Part shown: one piece after another, positions 34,895 to 45,588 of the stretch | Layout of the letters: each line of letters opens with the position of its first letter | Numbering within the stretch: the first letter of the stretch is position 1 | Source of the DNA: Petrosia ficiformis | Lineage: Eukaryota; Porifera; Demospongiae; Haplosclerida; Petrosiidae | Direction of reading: 5' to 3' | Length of the DNA stretch: 64,000 bases | Assembly (NCBI GenBank): GCA_947044365.1 | Contig: OX345636.1 | Location: 62,369,537 to 62,433,536 of the forward strand | Made by a program: the position numbers and the translations under genes | The notes under the pieces: model-generated | What the model was told of the DNA's origin: nothing | Database searches by the model: none | Seen by the model: the letters and a program-made list of their open reading frames with translations, nothing else

Positions 34895-37249
34895 CTAACC
34901 AATATATTTACTGTTAGGCTTATGTGGCCTTTTTCCACGTATAGTAGTAGTTTCTTTAAAAATATCTTTATGTTCCAGTTGTCCATAGACATATCCACCA
35001 CTTGGCAAATTGTTTATTATCTTTTCTACTTTCCATGTGAAGATATCACCACTCTACAAGGCAAAATACATATGTATTATAATTAATCTTGAAAGGAGGA
35101 AATATTAATTACCTCCAGTTCACTGAGTTTCATTTTGCAACTTTTGTCATTTGATTTAACTGAAGCTGGCAGTTCCAATTCAGTAAATTCATCAGCATTG
35201 ATGAATGTAGTAAATACTAACTCAGCATACATAGCTAACATTTGAATGAGTATTTAATAACTACAGTCATATACTACACTTGCCTACCATCTTTTCTAGA
35301 CAGGAATGTACAGGTGGCAAGCTTTTCATTCTGATTTGTGATTATCACTGATTCACTATTATCAATGAAATACACTTTCAATTTAAGAATGAAATAAGAT
35401 AATTATCAATTAAATCATAATATATATGTATGATACATTAATTGTACTTTTTTCATTATCATTAGTAAGCTGTTATACAGTTGCTGCATTACTAACATAA
35501 ACATTCTTTGGGGAATGTCTAGGTATAATGTATGAATAATGTAGTTTGAACTAACCCTGTACTAAAAGCACAATCATTATGTATACCTTCAGGTGTTGAT
35601 GTCTAAAAAATAATGACTAAAAAAAGTATGTAAATCATTCATCATACCTTTATAGTTTTCATCACTGATTTCAGGGCATGTCGATTTACTTCCGCTTGTA
35701 CTTCATATGCACACTTGCAATGCAAAATGTGATGTAATAAATTAAAACAATTAATGTACATGAACTTTACCTTTGTCTCACTGTAATTTCCATCATCAGA
35801 CGAACTGGTAGTTGTGTCTGCTTCTCTTTTATCTTTACCCTAATTTCAATCATTAAAAGTAGCATACCTTCTAGCACTAATTAATACAAATCATACCTTT
35901 CCCTTCTTCCTTTGAGAATTCAGTTTTTCCTATTAACATGCATGCACCCATATTAATGTGAAGTAATAACATTATTTATGTAACTATACTAACCTTTGTC
36001 TTAGTTTCATTATAATCACTATCAGAACTGAAACTATTAGCTGTGTCCTTTTCTTCTGCTTTAGTGTTATCTTTACTCTAATTTAATAGTTGAAACATCA
36101 AGAATTTATTAACACAAATCATACCTTTCCCTTCTTCTTTTGAGATTTCATTCTTTCCTATTAACACATAAGAACTGTTAACTTGAACCCATACTCAATT
36201 AACATCACCATGCACATTTCAATCAACAAAAGTTATGTAATTAGGATACATGTATATACATGTTTATGTTTGCATACCTTTCCTTTCTTTACTTCCTCTT
36301 CAAACTTGCTTTTTTTTTACAGATTTTTTCTTCACAGATTTTTTCTTCTTATGCTTACTCTTCAAACTCTAGAAATTAAGAGAAAAAAATAATCATGAAC
36401 TCACTAACAATATCAGTAACACACTTTACTGGAGCCAGCTGATTGTTTATCCGTAATATTTCTCTGTTTCTAGAATTAGACAAATCAATGAATAATCACT
36501 ATAATTATGAATCATAGTGTCACATAATGACAGTGCTTGTTTCCAACCTTTAATATTACAAGGATACATTTCATCCTACCTTATTTCGGTAATACTTTGC
36601 TTCTACTAATGACTTTGATAGAGCAGCATCAATCTGTTTTTCACATTTTTTCAGTGGAGAGCACTGTGAAACAATCTAGATTACATAATTGAATTGGATA
36701 TAACTTTGCCCTGATTGTCACAAACATGATATACTAACCCGACTCTTTATATGATTATGCTCACGAGGAGTCAATTCTTTTAGACTTTTTACTCCCCACA
36801 CTTTAGCTTCAACAGCTGCCCTCTTCATTATATGCTACAGTTATTGTTATACATTTCAGACAAATAATTATGGTGACGAGTCCTTTGTACATAGTATATA
36901 CCTTGGATTGCAGGTGTGTGTGCAAAATTATGAAATTATATATACATTTTATAATTATTTTATATACCCTAAATTGCTTTTGGGCAGCAGTAGATCTTTT
37001 GCCTCTTGACAAATAGTCCTCAGATGCACTTTTCTCCAGCTTTTCTCTTTCAACAGTGTTCTTATCTGAATCTTGTGCTTCATTGCTTCCAATATCTATT
37101 TCTTCAAAACTGTCTTGATCAAGATTTTGTACAAGTTGCCCTCCTTCATCATCTTCATACACTTTTTCCACAGTTGCTCTTTTCATTGTAGTTTGTGTAT
37201 CCATAAAGGCCAGAAATGCTTGAAATAAACTGGCAGGATTTGATTCCAT
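34895..37249 (-). CDS. CACTA accessory gene, Lys/Ser/Glu-rich, about 12 exons
   Basis: The ATG is at 37249. Exons seen: 36968-37249 (94 codons, MESNPASLFQAFLAFMDTQT then acidic), 36739-36834 (VEAKVWGVKSLKELTPREHN), 36580-36663 (CEKQIDAALSKSLVEAKYYR), 36430-36469, 36279-36371 (KKKSVKKKS; a run of nine A breaks the frame), two exon pairs at 36158-35995 and 35927-35775, about 35290-35370 (VYFIDNSESVIITNQNEKLA), about 35115-35235 (YAELVFTTFINADEFTELEL), and the last exon 34895-35053 (FTWKVEKIINNLPSGGYVYG) ending in TAG. The four largest 5' exons join in phase. No known domain is recognised. By position it is the second product of the element, perhaps a DNA-binding partner like TnpA in plants. That role is an inference. 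Confidence 0.6.
35775..36158 (-). repeat. Tandemly duplicated exon pair within the CACTA accessory gene
   Basis: Two minus-strand exons, SQKKKGK (36126-36158) and SKDNTKAEEKDTANSFSSDS with DYNETKTK (about 35995-36077), are followed by two similar exons, SQRKKGK (about 35898-35927) and GKDKREADTTTSSSDDGNYS with ETK (about 35775-35838). The introns between them have similar short lengths. Confidence 0.65.
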
Positions 37250-37380
37250 GGTCTGATTTCTACTAGTACTGTTGTCATGGCTAGGTGTTGAGTTTCGAGT
37301 TTAAAAACAGTATGTATAAAGCGGATGTAATGCGCATGCGTGATTAATTTTAATAATTAACTGTAATTCTGACTAATTCA
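37250..37380. promoter_or_regulatory. Divergent promoter of the CACTA genes with an NRF1-like site
   Basis: The 131 bp between the two divergent start codons must hold both promoters. It contains TGCGCATGCGTG near 37331, close to the NRF1 consensus (YGCGCAYGCGCR). No TATA box is placed convincingly. Function is inferred from position and motif only. Confidence 0.45.
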
Positions 37381-40300
37381 ATGATGTTGAAGGAACCTTT
37401 CACTTCTGAAGATGATGAAATTTAGCCTTTGAAGGAGCCATTCAGTGAACATATATCTCATTCACCGTTCCTAAAGTCGAGAAACCGAAAGACCAAGAGA
37501 TCTACAATTGAGGTAAGTTTACATATCATTGATGAAAGAAATTAGTCTTAATATGCTATTTCAATGTGTTACAGGCCAGACATATGGCCTGTGACACATT
37601 GAAATGAGGTTGTTGTTAACCTTCCATTACAATCAAGATTTATGTTCCCTAATTAGGTCACATTTAATATCATTCAGTGTGTAGCATAATAATTATAACA
37701 TAATTTCATTGTTTTAGCCTTCCATTCCACTGGAGTTGATTGATCCATATAAACAACATAAGAAATTGAAATTGGATGATGTGACTTTTACTGACCCCTT
37801 TTTTGTTGAGGATAATGCCGATACTTCAAGTACTCACAGCTACTGTACTTCAAGTACTTGTAGTAATGATTCCCAAAGTTCATTTCACTATTCATCATCA
37901 AGGCTTAGTAGTCCTTCATCGTCTCAGATAAATGATTCAGATACTCTATTTGATGTAAATGATGATCCAGAATTCCCAGATGCTTTTGATGCTGATATTG
38001 AATTTGATTTTGAGCATAAAGAAACTTACTTGGGTTCATCTATTACTCTTATTAATTCTCTTGCAATTTTGTTCTCCTGGTTTAGTGCATATCCTGGTAT
38101 TAGTAAAGAGGCTTTTGGTCGTCTACTGTATATTTTACATAACTTCATTCTACCAGCTTCCAACAACCTTCCATCAACTTATGCAACTGCTCATCATTTA
38201 GTCAAACCATTCCTTTTACAGCCACAAGAATATCATTGCTGTTCCAATGACTGTATCCTATTTCGTAATGAGTATCAAGATCTGACACAATGCCCACACT
38301 GTGACAATGACCGATATTACAATGGAACGAGTCAACCAGTTAAAAAGTTTAAGTACCTCCCAATCCTCCCTTGTATTAGAAGAATGTTTTCCATTCCCAA
38401 GCTGTCTAAACTTATTCAACAACATATGTCTGCTACCTCTGAACAATCTATCATTGATGATATCCATCTCTCGAATGCATGGAAGACACTGTATTCAGAA
38501 AATGGTGCATTTCATGGTGATGCCAGGTCTTTAGCATTTGCTTTGTGCACTGATGGAATGAATCCATTTTCTAAAGAGAAAACATCATATAGCATGTGGC
38601 CTGTAACACTTAGTCTCCTGAACCTTCCAAGTGACATTCGAACTAAATCTACCTCATTATTTCTAGTTGGAATTATTCCCGGACCAAAAGAGCCCAAAAA
38701 TATGAACCCATACCTGGAAGTACTGATTGATGAATTACTAGATCTTCCCAACCACACGATATATGATTCACATAGAAAAGAAACCTTTGCTCCACATGCT
38801 AATATTGTCCTGCACATACTGGATTATCCTGGCCAAAACAAAGTTTTCAAATGCACTGGTGAGCCTTAAAATTAATTAATAAGTTGATATCTCACATAAT
38901 TACTTAGTAGTAGTACATTGATGTTGATTAAATGTTAATCTGATTATATAGGTGCAGGTGCATACTCTGGATGTGCATATTGCAAGTTGAAAGGGGAATA
39001 TTCTAAAAACCTTAACAAGATGGTATACCTTCAACATAGGAGCTTTCTGCCACTCAGCGATCCATTACACAATGACAAACAAAACTTTCCACACAAGAGA
39101 GATCCACGTAAACAACCTGGTAAAAAGACAATGGCGTACATTAATGCTGCTAATAGAAAATATGCTGCTGCAAGTACTAAAAAGGAAAAATGTAAACAAA
39201 TTAAGAGAAATGGTTGTAAAGGTACTTGTGTGTTGCAAAAGTTACCCTATCATGATAGATTCTTGGACACTCCTGTCGAACCTATGCATTTAATAAAAGA
39301 TATATCAGAACACATTGTCAGATTGCTGGCTGGTGTGGAAGACTCGATAAAAGTGCGACGTGAAGAACAATCAAGAAGACGTTTTTCTTCATCATGGCCC
39401 ACAGATTCTACCAGAAATCTGCTTCCTGCGGCACCATTTACTTTCAGTAGGGAAGAGCTCAAAACTGCAAATAATAGATCTAATTGTGTTCGTGTTCCAT
39501 GTATGTTTGACTGGCGACCACGAGATTTGTTCTCCAGTCGTGGCATGAAGTCACATGAATGGAAAGAGGTCATGTGCAGTGGCATAATAAAGTTTTGTAT
39601 TCGTGGCCTCTTAGGCACCAAGCAGCGATCCACACTTTTCAAGTTTTGTGACGTCATGTCTCGTTTTTGTTGTCAACAGATTACTGAAAACATTGATGAT
39701 CTGGAATTGGAAACACATCAAGTATTAGCTCTTATGGAGAGAGATTATCCAGTATCACTTCATGTTATTGTTTTCCATCTACTGCACCATTTACCTTTTC
39801 ATTTACGTCAGTTTGGGCCAGTTTATGGATACTGGATGTATCCATTTGAACGTTTTAATTCCTGGATAAGCAGAAGGGTATTGAATCGACGTTTCCCTGA
39901 ATCAACAGTTTTGGAAACATATCGTTTGTACGATTGGGCTGGCTTTCTCCAAATGTCTGGTGTACTACCGCAAGAATCAATCTCTGTACTTCACAATCCA
40001 GAGATTCATTCTGAAGCTGAAACAGATAAAATCAACATCACCTCAAATACCACACAACTCAGTGACCATGACATGGTAAAACTCCAGAAATACTATGAAG
40101 AGAGCATCCCAGAGTACTTTGATTTGTCTCAGAGATATAAGGAAGAACAAAAGAAGGCTAAAAACAGACACGAGCTGAGAAAATTCCCATCAATAGACAA
40201 GTGGACACCTTCTGGATGGATGCTGACGCCAATAGAAAAATTAATGTGTTTAGGTCCCGAAAACAGTGTAAAAATTACCAAACGTTTTGTGCATAAAAAT

Positions 40301-40651
40301 TACAGCCATAGGTCAATCACGATTTCATCAGAGCAGAGTTTGAAGTCTAACTGTCTTTCGTCATCTGTTTCTGTTCGTTCTTCTTCATCAGAAATACTCT
40401 TTGGATCTGTTAAATATTTTTTTGGTCATACTTTCTTAGGCAGCTATAATTCATTGGCCTATATTCACTGGTATGACAATTGTCAACTCGATCCTGAATC
40501 CGGTCTCTTATTTGTAATCAATAATACTACTCCAACTGCAGGTGATCGCAATCCAATTATTCAAGTATCACAGATTATGAAAAATTTAGTAATTGCAGAA
40601 GATGAAAGACAACCAAATAAAATTTACATTTTAAATCATGAACAGTGCTAG
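37381..40651 (+). CDS. CACTA (EnSpm) transposase, tnp2 and DUF4218 domains
   Basis: Three exons join in phase: 37381-37512 (donor GAG|GTAAGT), 37718-38858 and 38952-40651, about 990 codons. The tnp2 part shows LTQCPHCDNDRYYNG, YLPILPCIRRMFSIPKLSKL, DGMNPFSKEKTSYSMWPVTL and LVGIIPGPKEPKNMNPYLEV, then SGCAYCKLKGEY across the second junction and DTPVEPMHLIKDI. The DUF4218-like part has HLLHHLPFHLRQFGPVYGYW and MYPFERFNSWISRRVLNRRF. These are standard blocks of CACTA transposases, which cut and rejoin DNA at the element ends in the nucleus. Exon 1 has a TAG at 37423-37425 in frame with the ATG; without that exon no good upstream start remains. Exons 2 and 3 are fully open. Confidence 0.85.
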
Positions 40652-40755
40652 TCAAATTAATATATACTTGACATCAATTATATAAATACAAAGTTTAACT
40701 CTGATGTACTGTATATGCATAATTACAATAAACCCAAAATTAAAACGTCATCAAT

Positions 40756-41134
40756 TTAATCTTCAAAATGTATCTTTTTACATGCTGTTTTAATATTTTC
40801 CTTTTTTCTTTTTGTTAAAACTTTCTTCCACCCAGGTGGGGTGTAACTAATTCCTCGTTTTGAGCATGGCTGTGAATGATATGGTAGCCCTTCGTATGAT
40901 TCGTCTTGTACATACTCATCTTCAATCACACAACAGTTACACTCTTCATCCACATCATGTACTAGATCTTCATATTTTGTCTGAGTTTCTTTATCTTTCT
41001 TCGTTACTTCTGTTTGTGTTCCTGTGTTTACTGTTTCCTATAATAATTATTATTGATAATTACTTCTAATATTAAAAAGACTAAAACATACAATTTACTG
41101 TGTTACGTACATATCTCCCACTAACCTTCTCCAT
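40756..41134 (-). CDS. Two-exon mini-gene of the CACTA element (97 codons)
   Basis: The first coding exon is only 9 bp: ATG GAG AAG at 41126-41134, followed by donor GTTAGTG. The second exon, 40756-41037, follows an acceptor TTATTATAG, is in phase 0 and runs to TAA. The protein is MEK then ETVNTGTQTEVTKKDKETQT, an acidic Cys segment (DEECNCCVIEDE), and the C-terminal GISYTPPGWKKVLTKRKKEN with a Lys-rich tail. The ETQT repeats are of the kind seen near coiled coils in transposon proteins, but I recognise no domain. It converges on the transposase gene about 100 bp away. The micro-exon is inferred from splice signals. Confidence 0.5.
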
Positions 41135-41249
41135 TACTTACTGAATTCTCCTATACCACATGTAAAATCAAGGTGTGAATCAGTAATTATAACAGTAGGG
41201 TGTGATGAAGCTTCTTATAATATAATTAATAACTATTATGATGCTTTTC

Positions 41250-41433
41250 AGAGTGTCTGAAAATCATTTCAGATTTTTCGCAGTTCACATAATTTCTCAG
41301 CTAATTTTCAGATCATTGCAATATTTCAGATGGACCTGAAGTGAAAACTGCAAAATATTCAGATTAATTTCAGAGCAATCTGAATTTTTAAGATTAAGCT
41401 CATATATATTTCAGATCTTTCATTCCAGTAGTG
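41250..41433. repeat. Right subterminal repeats of the CACTA element
   Basis: Seven or more TTTCAGA/TCTGAAA-type motifs lie between about 41249 and 41420 in both orientations (for example CATTTCAGA, ATTTTCAGA, ATATTTCAGA). The element ends with CCAGTAGTG at 41425-41433. Confidence 0.7.
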
Positions 41434-41588
41434 ACATGATTAAACATACGCATCCGCATTTGTAGAACCACGAGGAATAGAATTGCGCAATGCGCATGTG
41501 CAAATTGTACTGTCAGCTGTCTTGGTTCTCCTGTGAGCTCGTGTGAAGTTCTATTTCTTTCTTCAACTCACATATAATTTCTCTCCGC

Positions 41589-42449
41589 ATGGTCAGAAAG
41601 GAAGTGAAGTACCGGTTGGATCTCTCTGAGATAAGTTTCGATAATTGTACTGATACACACACTACTTTTATCTTACTGTTTACTTGTCCAATTATAAGCT
41701 ATTTGTCTTGCATACATACACTCTCTACACTTTGGTTAAATAGTCTAAATAACATTTATACACATACACTAGTCACAGTCTTTTATATTAACCCTTGTGT
41801 CTTTAAATTTTCTATCACCCTAAGTAAAATGATTGCCCTACAGCAATGGAGAATGGCTATTGACTGTTTTCATCCATGTGGTTTTAAATCAGGTTGTACA
41901 AATGAATTTCCTAATGGTAAATTTAGTTTCCGTGGCAAAATGTCCTTTATTCTGGTTATCAGTATTATAAGTCTCCTTTTATTAATGGCTGGAGATGTTG
42001 AGCTTAATCCAGGCCCATCTAGAAAATGTCCACATTGCCAATTTGAGATTCCAATATGCCAAAAAAAATGTGAACATTGTGGTTTGCTAGTTAAATTATT
42101 TAAAAGTAATGAAAAAAAGTTAAATCACAATACACAATATTGTCAGAAAAATGTTGTTCATATTTTGGCCAAACAGGTAGAAAGCTATAAGAGTAATCCG
42201 GAAAAACAAAAGGCTTTGTCAAAATCATCCTATAGGAGTAATCCTGAAAAACAAAAAGCTTTGTCAAAATTAAGCTACAGAGCTAATACAGAAAAGTTCA
42301 AATCTGCCTTTAAAATGAACTATGCAAAAAATCGTGATGCTAGGATTAAGTCTGTTAAGAGTTACTATACTGATAACAAAAAGACAAAGTGTGCTAATAA
42401 AAGGAACAAGTATGTTCTAGCTGATTCTAAACTGTATGTAAAAGAATAG
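41589..42449 (+). CDS. Helitron ORF1 with 2A-like peptide, zinc ribbon and short repeats
   Basis: The frame has 286 codons. Met118 opens a hydrophobic stretch, MSFILVISIISLLLLMAGDV, which runs straight into DVELNPGP (residues 136-143, 41994-42017). This matches the 2A consensus D-(V/I)-E-x-N-P-G-P, where the ribosome skips the last Gly-Pro bond and releases the upstream peptide. A zinc ribbon follows (CPHC at 147-150, then CEHC), then basic repeats of about 15 residues: SNPEKQKALSKSSYR, SNPEKQKALSKLSYR, ANTEKFKSAFKMNYA. The likely role is the N-terminal DNA-binding part of the Helitron replicase, with a leader peptide that is either removed or diverts some product to membranes. The single TAG at 42447-42449 separates it from the next frame, which continues in the same phase. 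Confidence 0.7.
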   Translation: MVRKEVKYRLDLSEISFDNCTDTHTTFILLFTCPIISYLSCIHTLSTLWLNSLNNIYTHTLVTVFYINPCVFKFSITLSKMIALQQWRMAIDCFHPCGFKSGCTNEFPNGKFSFRGKMSFILVISIISLLLLMAGDVELNPGPSRKCPHCQFEIPICQKKCEHCGLLVKLFKSNEKKLNHNTQYCQKNVVHILAKQVESYKSNPEKQKALSKSSYRSNPEKQKALSKLSYRANTEKFKSAFKMNYAKNRDARIKSVKSYYTDNKKTKCANKRNKYVLADSKLYVKE

Positions 42450-42452
42450 TAC

Positions 42453-45373
42453 TTGAAAGAAATACAATTCAATCTGTCAGATGATTCCATTGGATGGCTT
42501 GAATTATTCCAAGCTTATAAGAAAGAACGTCGATTTATGTCAAAAGGTATGAGTAAAGCTGTCTGTAAGATAGCAGCCAAAAAAATACTCAACAAAACAC
42601 TACAAATGCGTAAGGAGTATATTTGGTCTCTACTCAAAGCTATTAGATTAATTAAACGTCTTGACATTAAGGTAAAGGAAGACGCTGGGGAAGGATTTCA
42701 TACCACTTCCTCTGACCCTTACTATTACGATGAAGCTTATCAGCTAATCAAGAGAGATGATGGAAAGTGCATAATAGCGAAAGTAATTAGCAAGTCAGAC
42801 AATGAGACAAATACTGAAAACCATTCCATGAAATGGGAATGTTGTAGTGAATGTAAAGTTCCGACAAATTTAGAAGTAGATGCCATTTTGGCCTTAAAAG
42901 GAAGCTTTTCAGAAACCAATAAATGAAATATTAAATACCTTGCACACGTGTGATGATGATTGTCCTAATCAACACTATACTAAAATTGTCAGTAAAGAAT
43001 GTGGTAATGTCATTTATTGACCTCAAAGGTCATCCTTTAGTGTGTTATGATAATAATACTCAATGTCCTAGTAAACTAAGGATACTTAGAGCAGTGTCAA
43101 CCCATTATCCTGTTTTAAGAAATTTCTTGCATGGTTTATACAGTGGTATGAGAAGTCACATGTATGTAGCTACTATTGACAATGCACTAAGTCCTGGTGA
43201 CTTCCATTCACTAATGGAAATCACAAACCTTGAATTTTATAATCTGTTTAGTACTAATGTAGAAGAAAAGTATGAGCAACATACTGAAACAGTAGCTGCT
43301 GGCTCTATGCTTAGAAATCCTAATCTAGAATCATACCTACTGAATACTTATGCTAAGCTAATGATTGACTTAGATAAAGAAATAGATGACTACCCTGAGC
43401 ATGTTTGTTGTAGCTGTGAGCGTCTGCATCAGAGGAAAAATGTTACAATAGTTTCTCTGTCTGATAACCTTGGCAGTGAGGTGTGGCCTAGATTAAAGAA
43501 CATTATAACACAAAACTATCCAGCAGCTACTGATCAGGAATTATTTATGTGCAAATATTGCAAAGCCCTTGTCAAAAAAGACAAGTTGCCACCTCGGTGT
43601 GTTCTGAATGGACTATAAACAGTTCCCATTCCTTCAGAACTAAGTAAACTTGACTCGTTAAGTACACAACTCATTCAGCGAGCCAAGTCTTATCAAACAA
43701 AGGTTAGACTTGGAACGTATACTGCTAAAGTGCCTATCTATAATTCTCTTAAAGCATGTAAGGGTACCATGTTCTTTCTTCCCTTGCCTCTAAATAAAAC
43801 ACTGGAAACTCTAGATGAGGTAAGGGACTCTAGCAAAGTAGCTTTACCAAACCCTGAATTATATGTAATAGTCAATGGTAAAGGTAATGTTGTGTGGCGT
43901 ATTTTGATTAATGTTAACCAAATTAAAACAGCTGTGCAAAAGCTTACAGAGATCAATTAGTTGTACAAGAATGTAGATGGTGAATCTGTTGACGAAGCGG
44001 CTAAACATGTTGTAGAAGTTATCAATAACACTCCTAGTACAATGTTGGAGAAGGCTACTAAAGAGGACATTGTTGGTTTTCAAGCTTATACTATCAGAAA
44101 CTTAGATAATAATCTATCGACCGAATCTGACATAGACCAATACAAAATTAAAAATGTCCAAGAAGATCCTTTAGATAATCGAAAAAAGTATCTTGATGTT
44201 ATGTGCTTTCCAGTTCTCTTTCCAACTGGACATTTTGGTAAATATCATCCTCGTGAGGTTAATCTCTCTCACAGTGAGTATGTCAAATCTCGACTACTCA
44301 ATAAGGATTCACAATTTAGAAAAGATCCACAATATGTGTTTTACCTGCTTTGGCAGAAAGAAATGCGAGAATTATCAGCAGGTGTTTATAATGTACTCAA
44401 ATGTACTAGAAGTCGACCTATGTCGGTCAGTTCATTGTTAAATAGGGTAGACAATTCTGATGAAGGTCTTGAAGCTAATTTATGCACAATGCTTCAATCT
44501 GTACATGGTACTAAACAGTACTGGTTTATAAGACAGAGTGAACTGAGATGTGTGATATGTGGGTGGGGTTCACCTACTATTTTTCTTACATTAATTTGTG
44601 TGGAATATGAGTCCCCTGATATTACCACATATCTTAGAAAAGTTAATGATGTTTCTTCTAGCTATAATATAGGAAAGCTTTGTACTGAAAACCCAATATC
44701 GGTTTCTAGAAAATTTTCTTTAAAATTTCATGCCTTCTTTAACACTGTTATAGTAAAAGGTGCAGTTCTAGGTACAGTTGATCACTTCTATTGGAAAAAG
44801 GAGTATCAAGCACGTGGTGCTCCACGTTATCACATTCTTTTGTGGATTACGAGATGCACCTTTCATTGGGCATGATGATTCTGAAAAAAATACTAGAATG
44901 GATTGACGAGAGTATCACTTCTCACATACCTGATGAGAAAAACAATCCTGATTTACATTGGTTTGTTACAAGGCATCAAATGCACAAATGTAGCGCATAT
45001 TGCAAATGAGGTTGCAAGTGTGGTAGTACTTCATACCAGGTGTAGATTTGGTTTTCCTCGCCAGGTATGTGAAAGTGCTACCTTAAATTGTGTGGAAGAC
45101 AGTCTTAAGTCACGCCAAAAAACATACCAACTGACGCGTTCAGATTTAGAGGTTAGAGTCAATGACTATAATCCTCTCATACTAATGCTCTGGAAAGCAA
45201 ATATGGATATCCAATTTGTTGCTGAATCCTCTTTAGCTCTTGCTCACTATGTTAGTGGTTATGTCACAAAAGCAGAAAGAAGTAACATGCAAGAGGTATG
45301 GCAAGAAGTAAGTGAAAACCATAGTATTTATGGTCGTCTTTGGAGTTTTGGCATTCAAAGTTTACGTTCTTGA
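42453..45373 (+). pseudogene. Helitron Rep (rolling-circle replication initiator), broken
   Basis: Collinear open pieces: 42453-42926, 42950-43618, 43730-43960, 43961-44875 and 44903-45373. From 42950 to 44875 one frame is kept with stops only at 43616 (TAA) and 43958 (TAG). A shift follows near 44870. The Helitron-like N domain is clear: FPVLFPTGHFGKYHPREVNL, FYLLWQKEMRELSAGVYNVL, LCTENPISVSRKFSLKFHAF and FYWKKEYQARGAPRYHILLW. The HUH site should read HxH at the last block; here it is RYH, so one metal ligand is lost. The tyrosine region is ALAHYVSGYVTKAERSNMQE. The protein would nick and join DNA during rolling-circle transposition. It is inactive as it stands. Confidence 0.75.
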
Positions 45374-45588
45374 GAGTGTGGTCTATATGAGGCTAGTGAT
45401 GTATTGCTAGGTGATCACCTCTGTGAAAAATATGTCACAGTGAAGTGGATAGATGTTTCATTGCCTCATAAAAGAAACCGTAGATTGAAGGATCACAAGG
45501 TGTTGAAGGATATGGCAAAGGATAATCCTGAGACAGAAAACATCTTTGAGGACAACCTATAGACTCTTATCCTCAGAGACCAAGAGAT

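Larger units (their letters stand above)
34434..41433. mobile_element. CACTA (EnSpm) DNA transposon, 7.0 kb
   Basis: The left end is CACTACTGGATG and the right end is the inverse, CATTCCAGTAGTG, giving a 10-bp perfect terminal repeat with the diagnostic CACTA start. Next to both ends are subterminal copies of TTTCAGA or TCTGAAA, a known arrangement for CACTA elements. Inside are a tnp2 transposase (plus), a divergent Lys/Ser-rich gene (minus) and a mini-gene (minus, convergent). The flanking triplets TTG and ACA do not match, so a target duplication is not visible. The transposase first exon has an in-frame stop and the minus gene a likely poly-A frameshift, so this copy is probably inactive but young. 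Confidence 0.8.

Noticed and set aside
37006..37191. Plus-strand frame opposite the accessory gene first exon
   Set aside because: Antisense to a better supported exon with splice sites.
34434..41433. A 3-bp target duplication for the CACTA element
   Set aside because: Flanking triplets are TTG and ACA; no match within a few bases.
43738..44083. Minus-strand frames within the Rep region
   Set aside because: Antisense shadows of the plus-strand Rep, which has clear family motifs.
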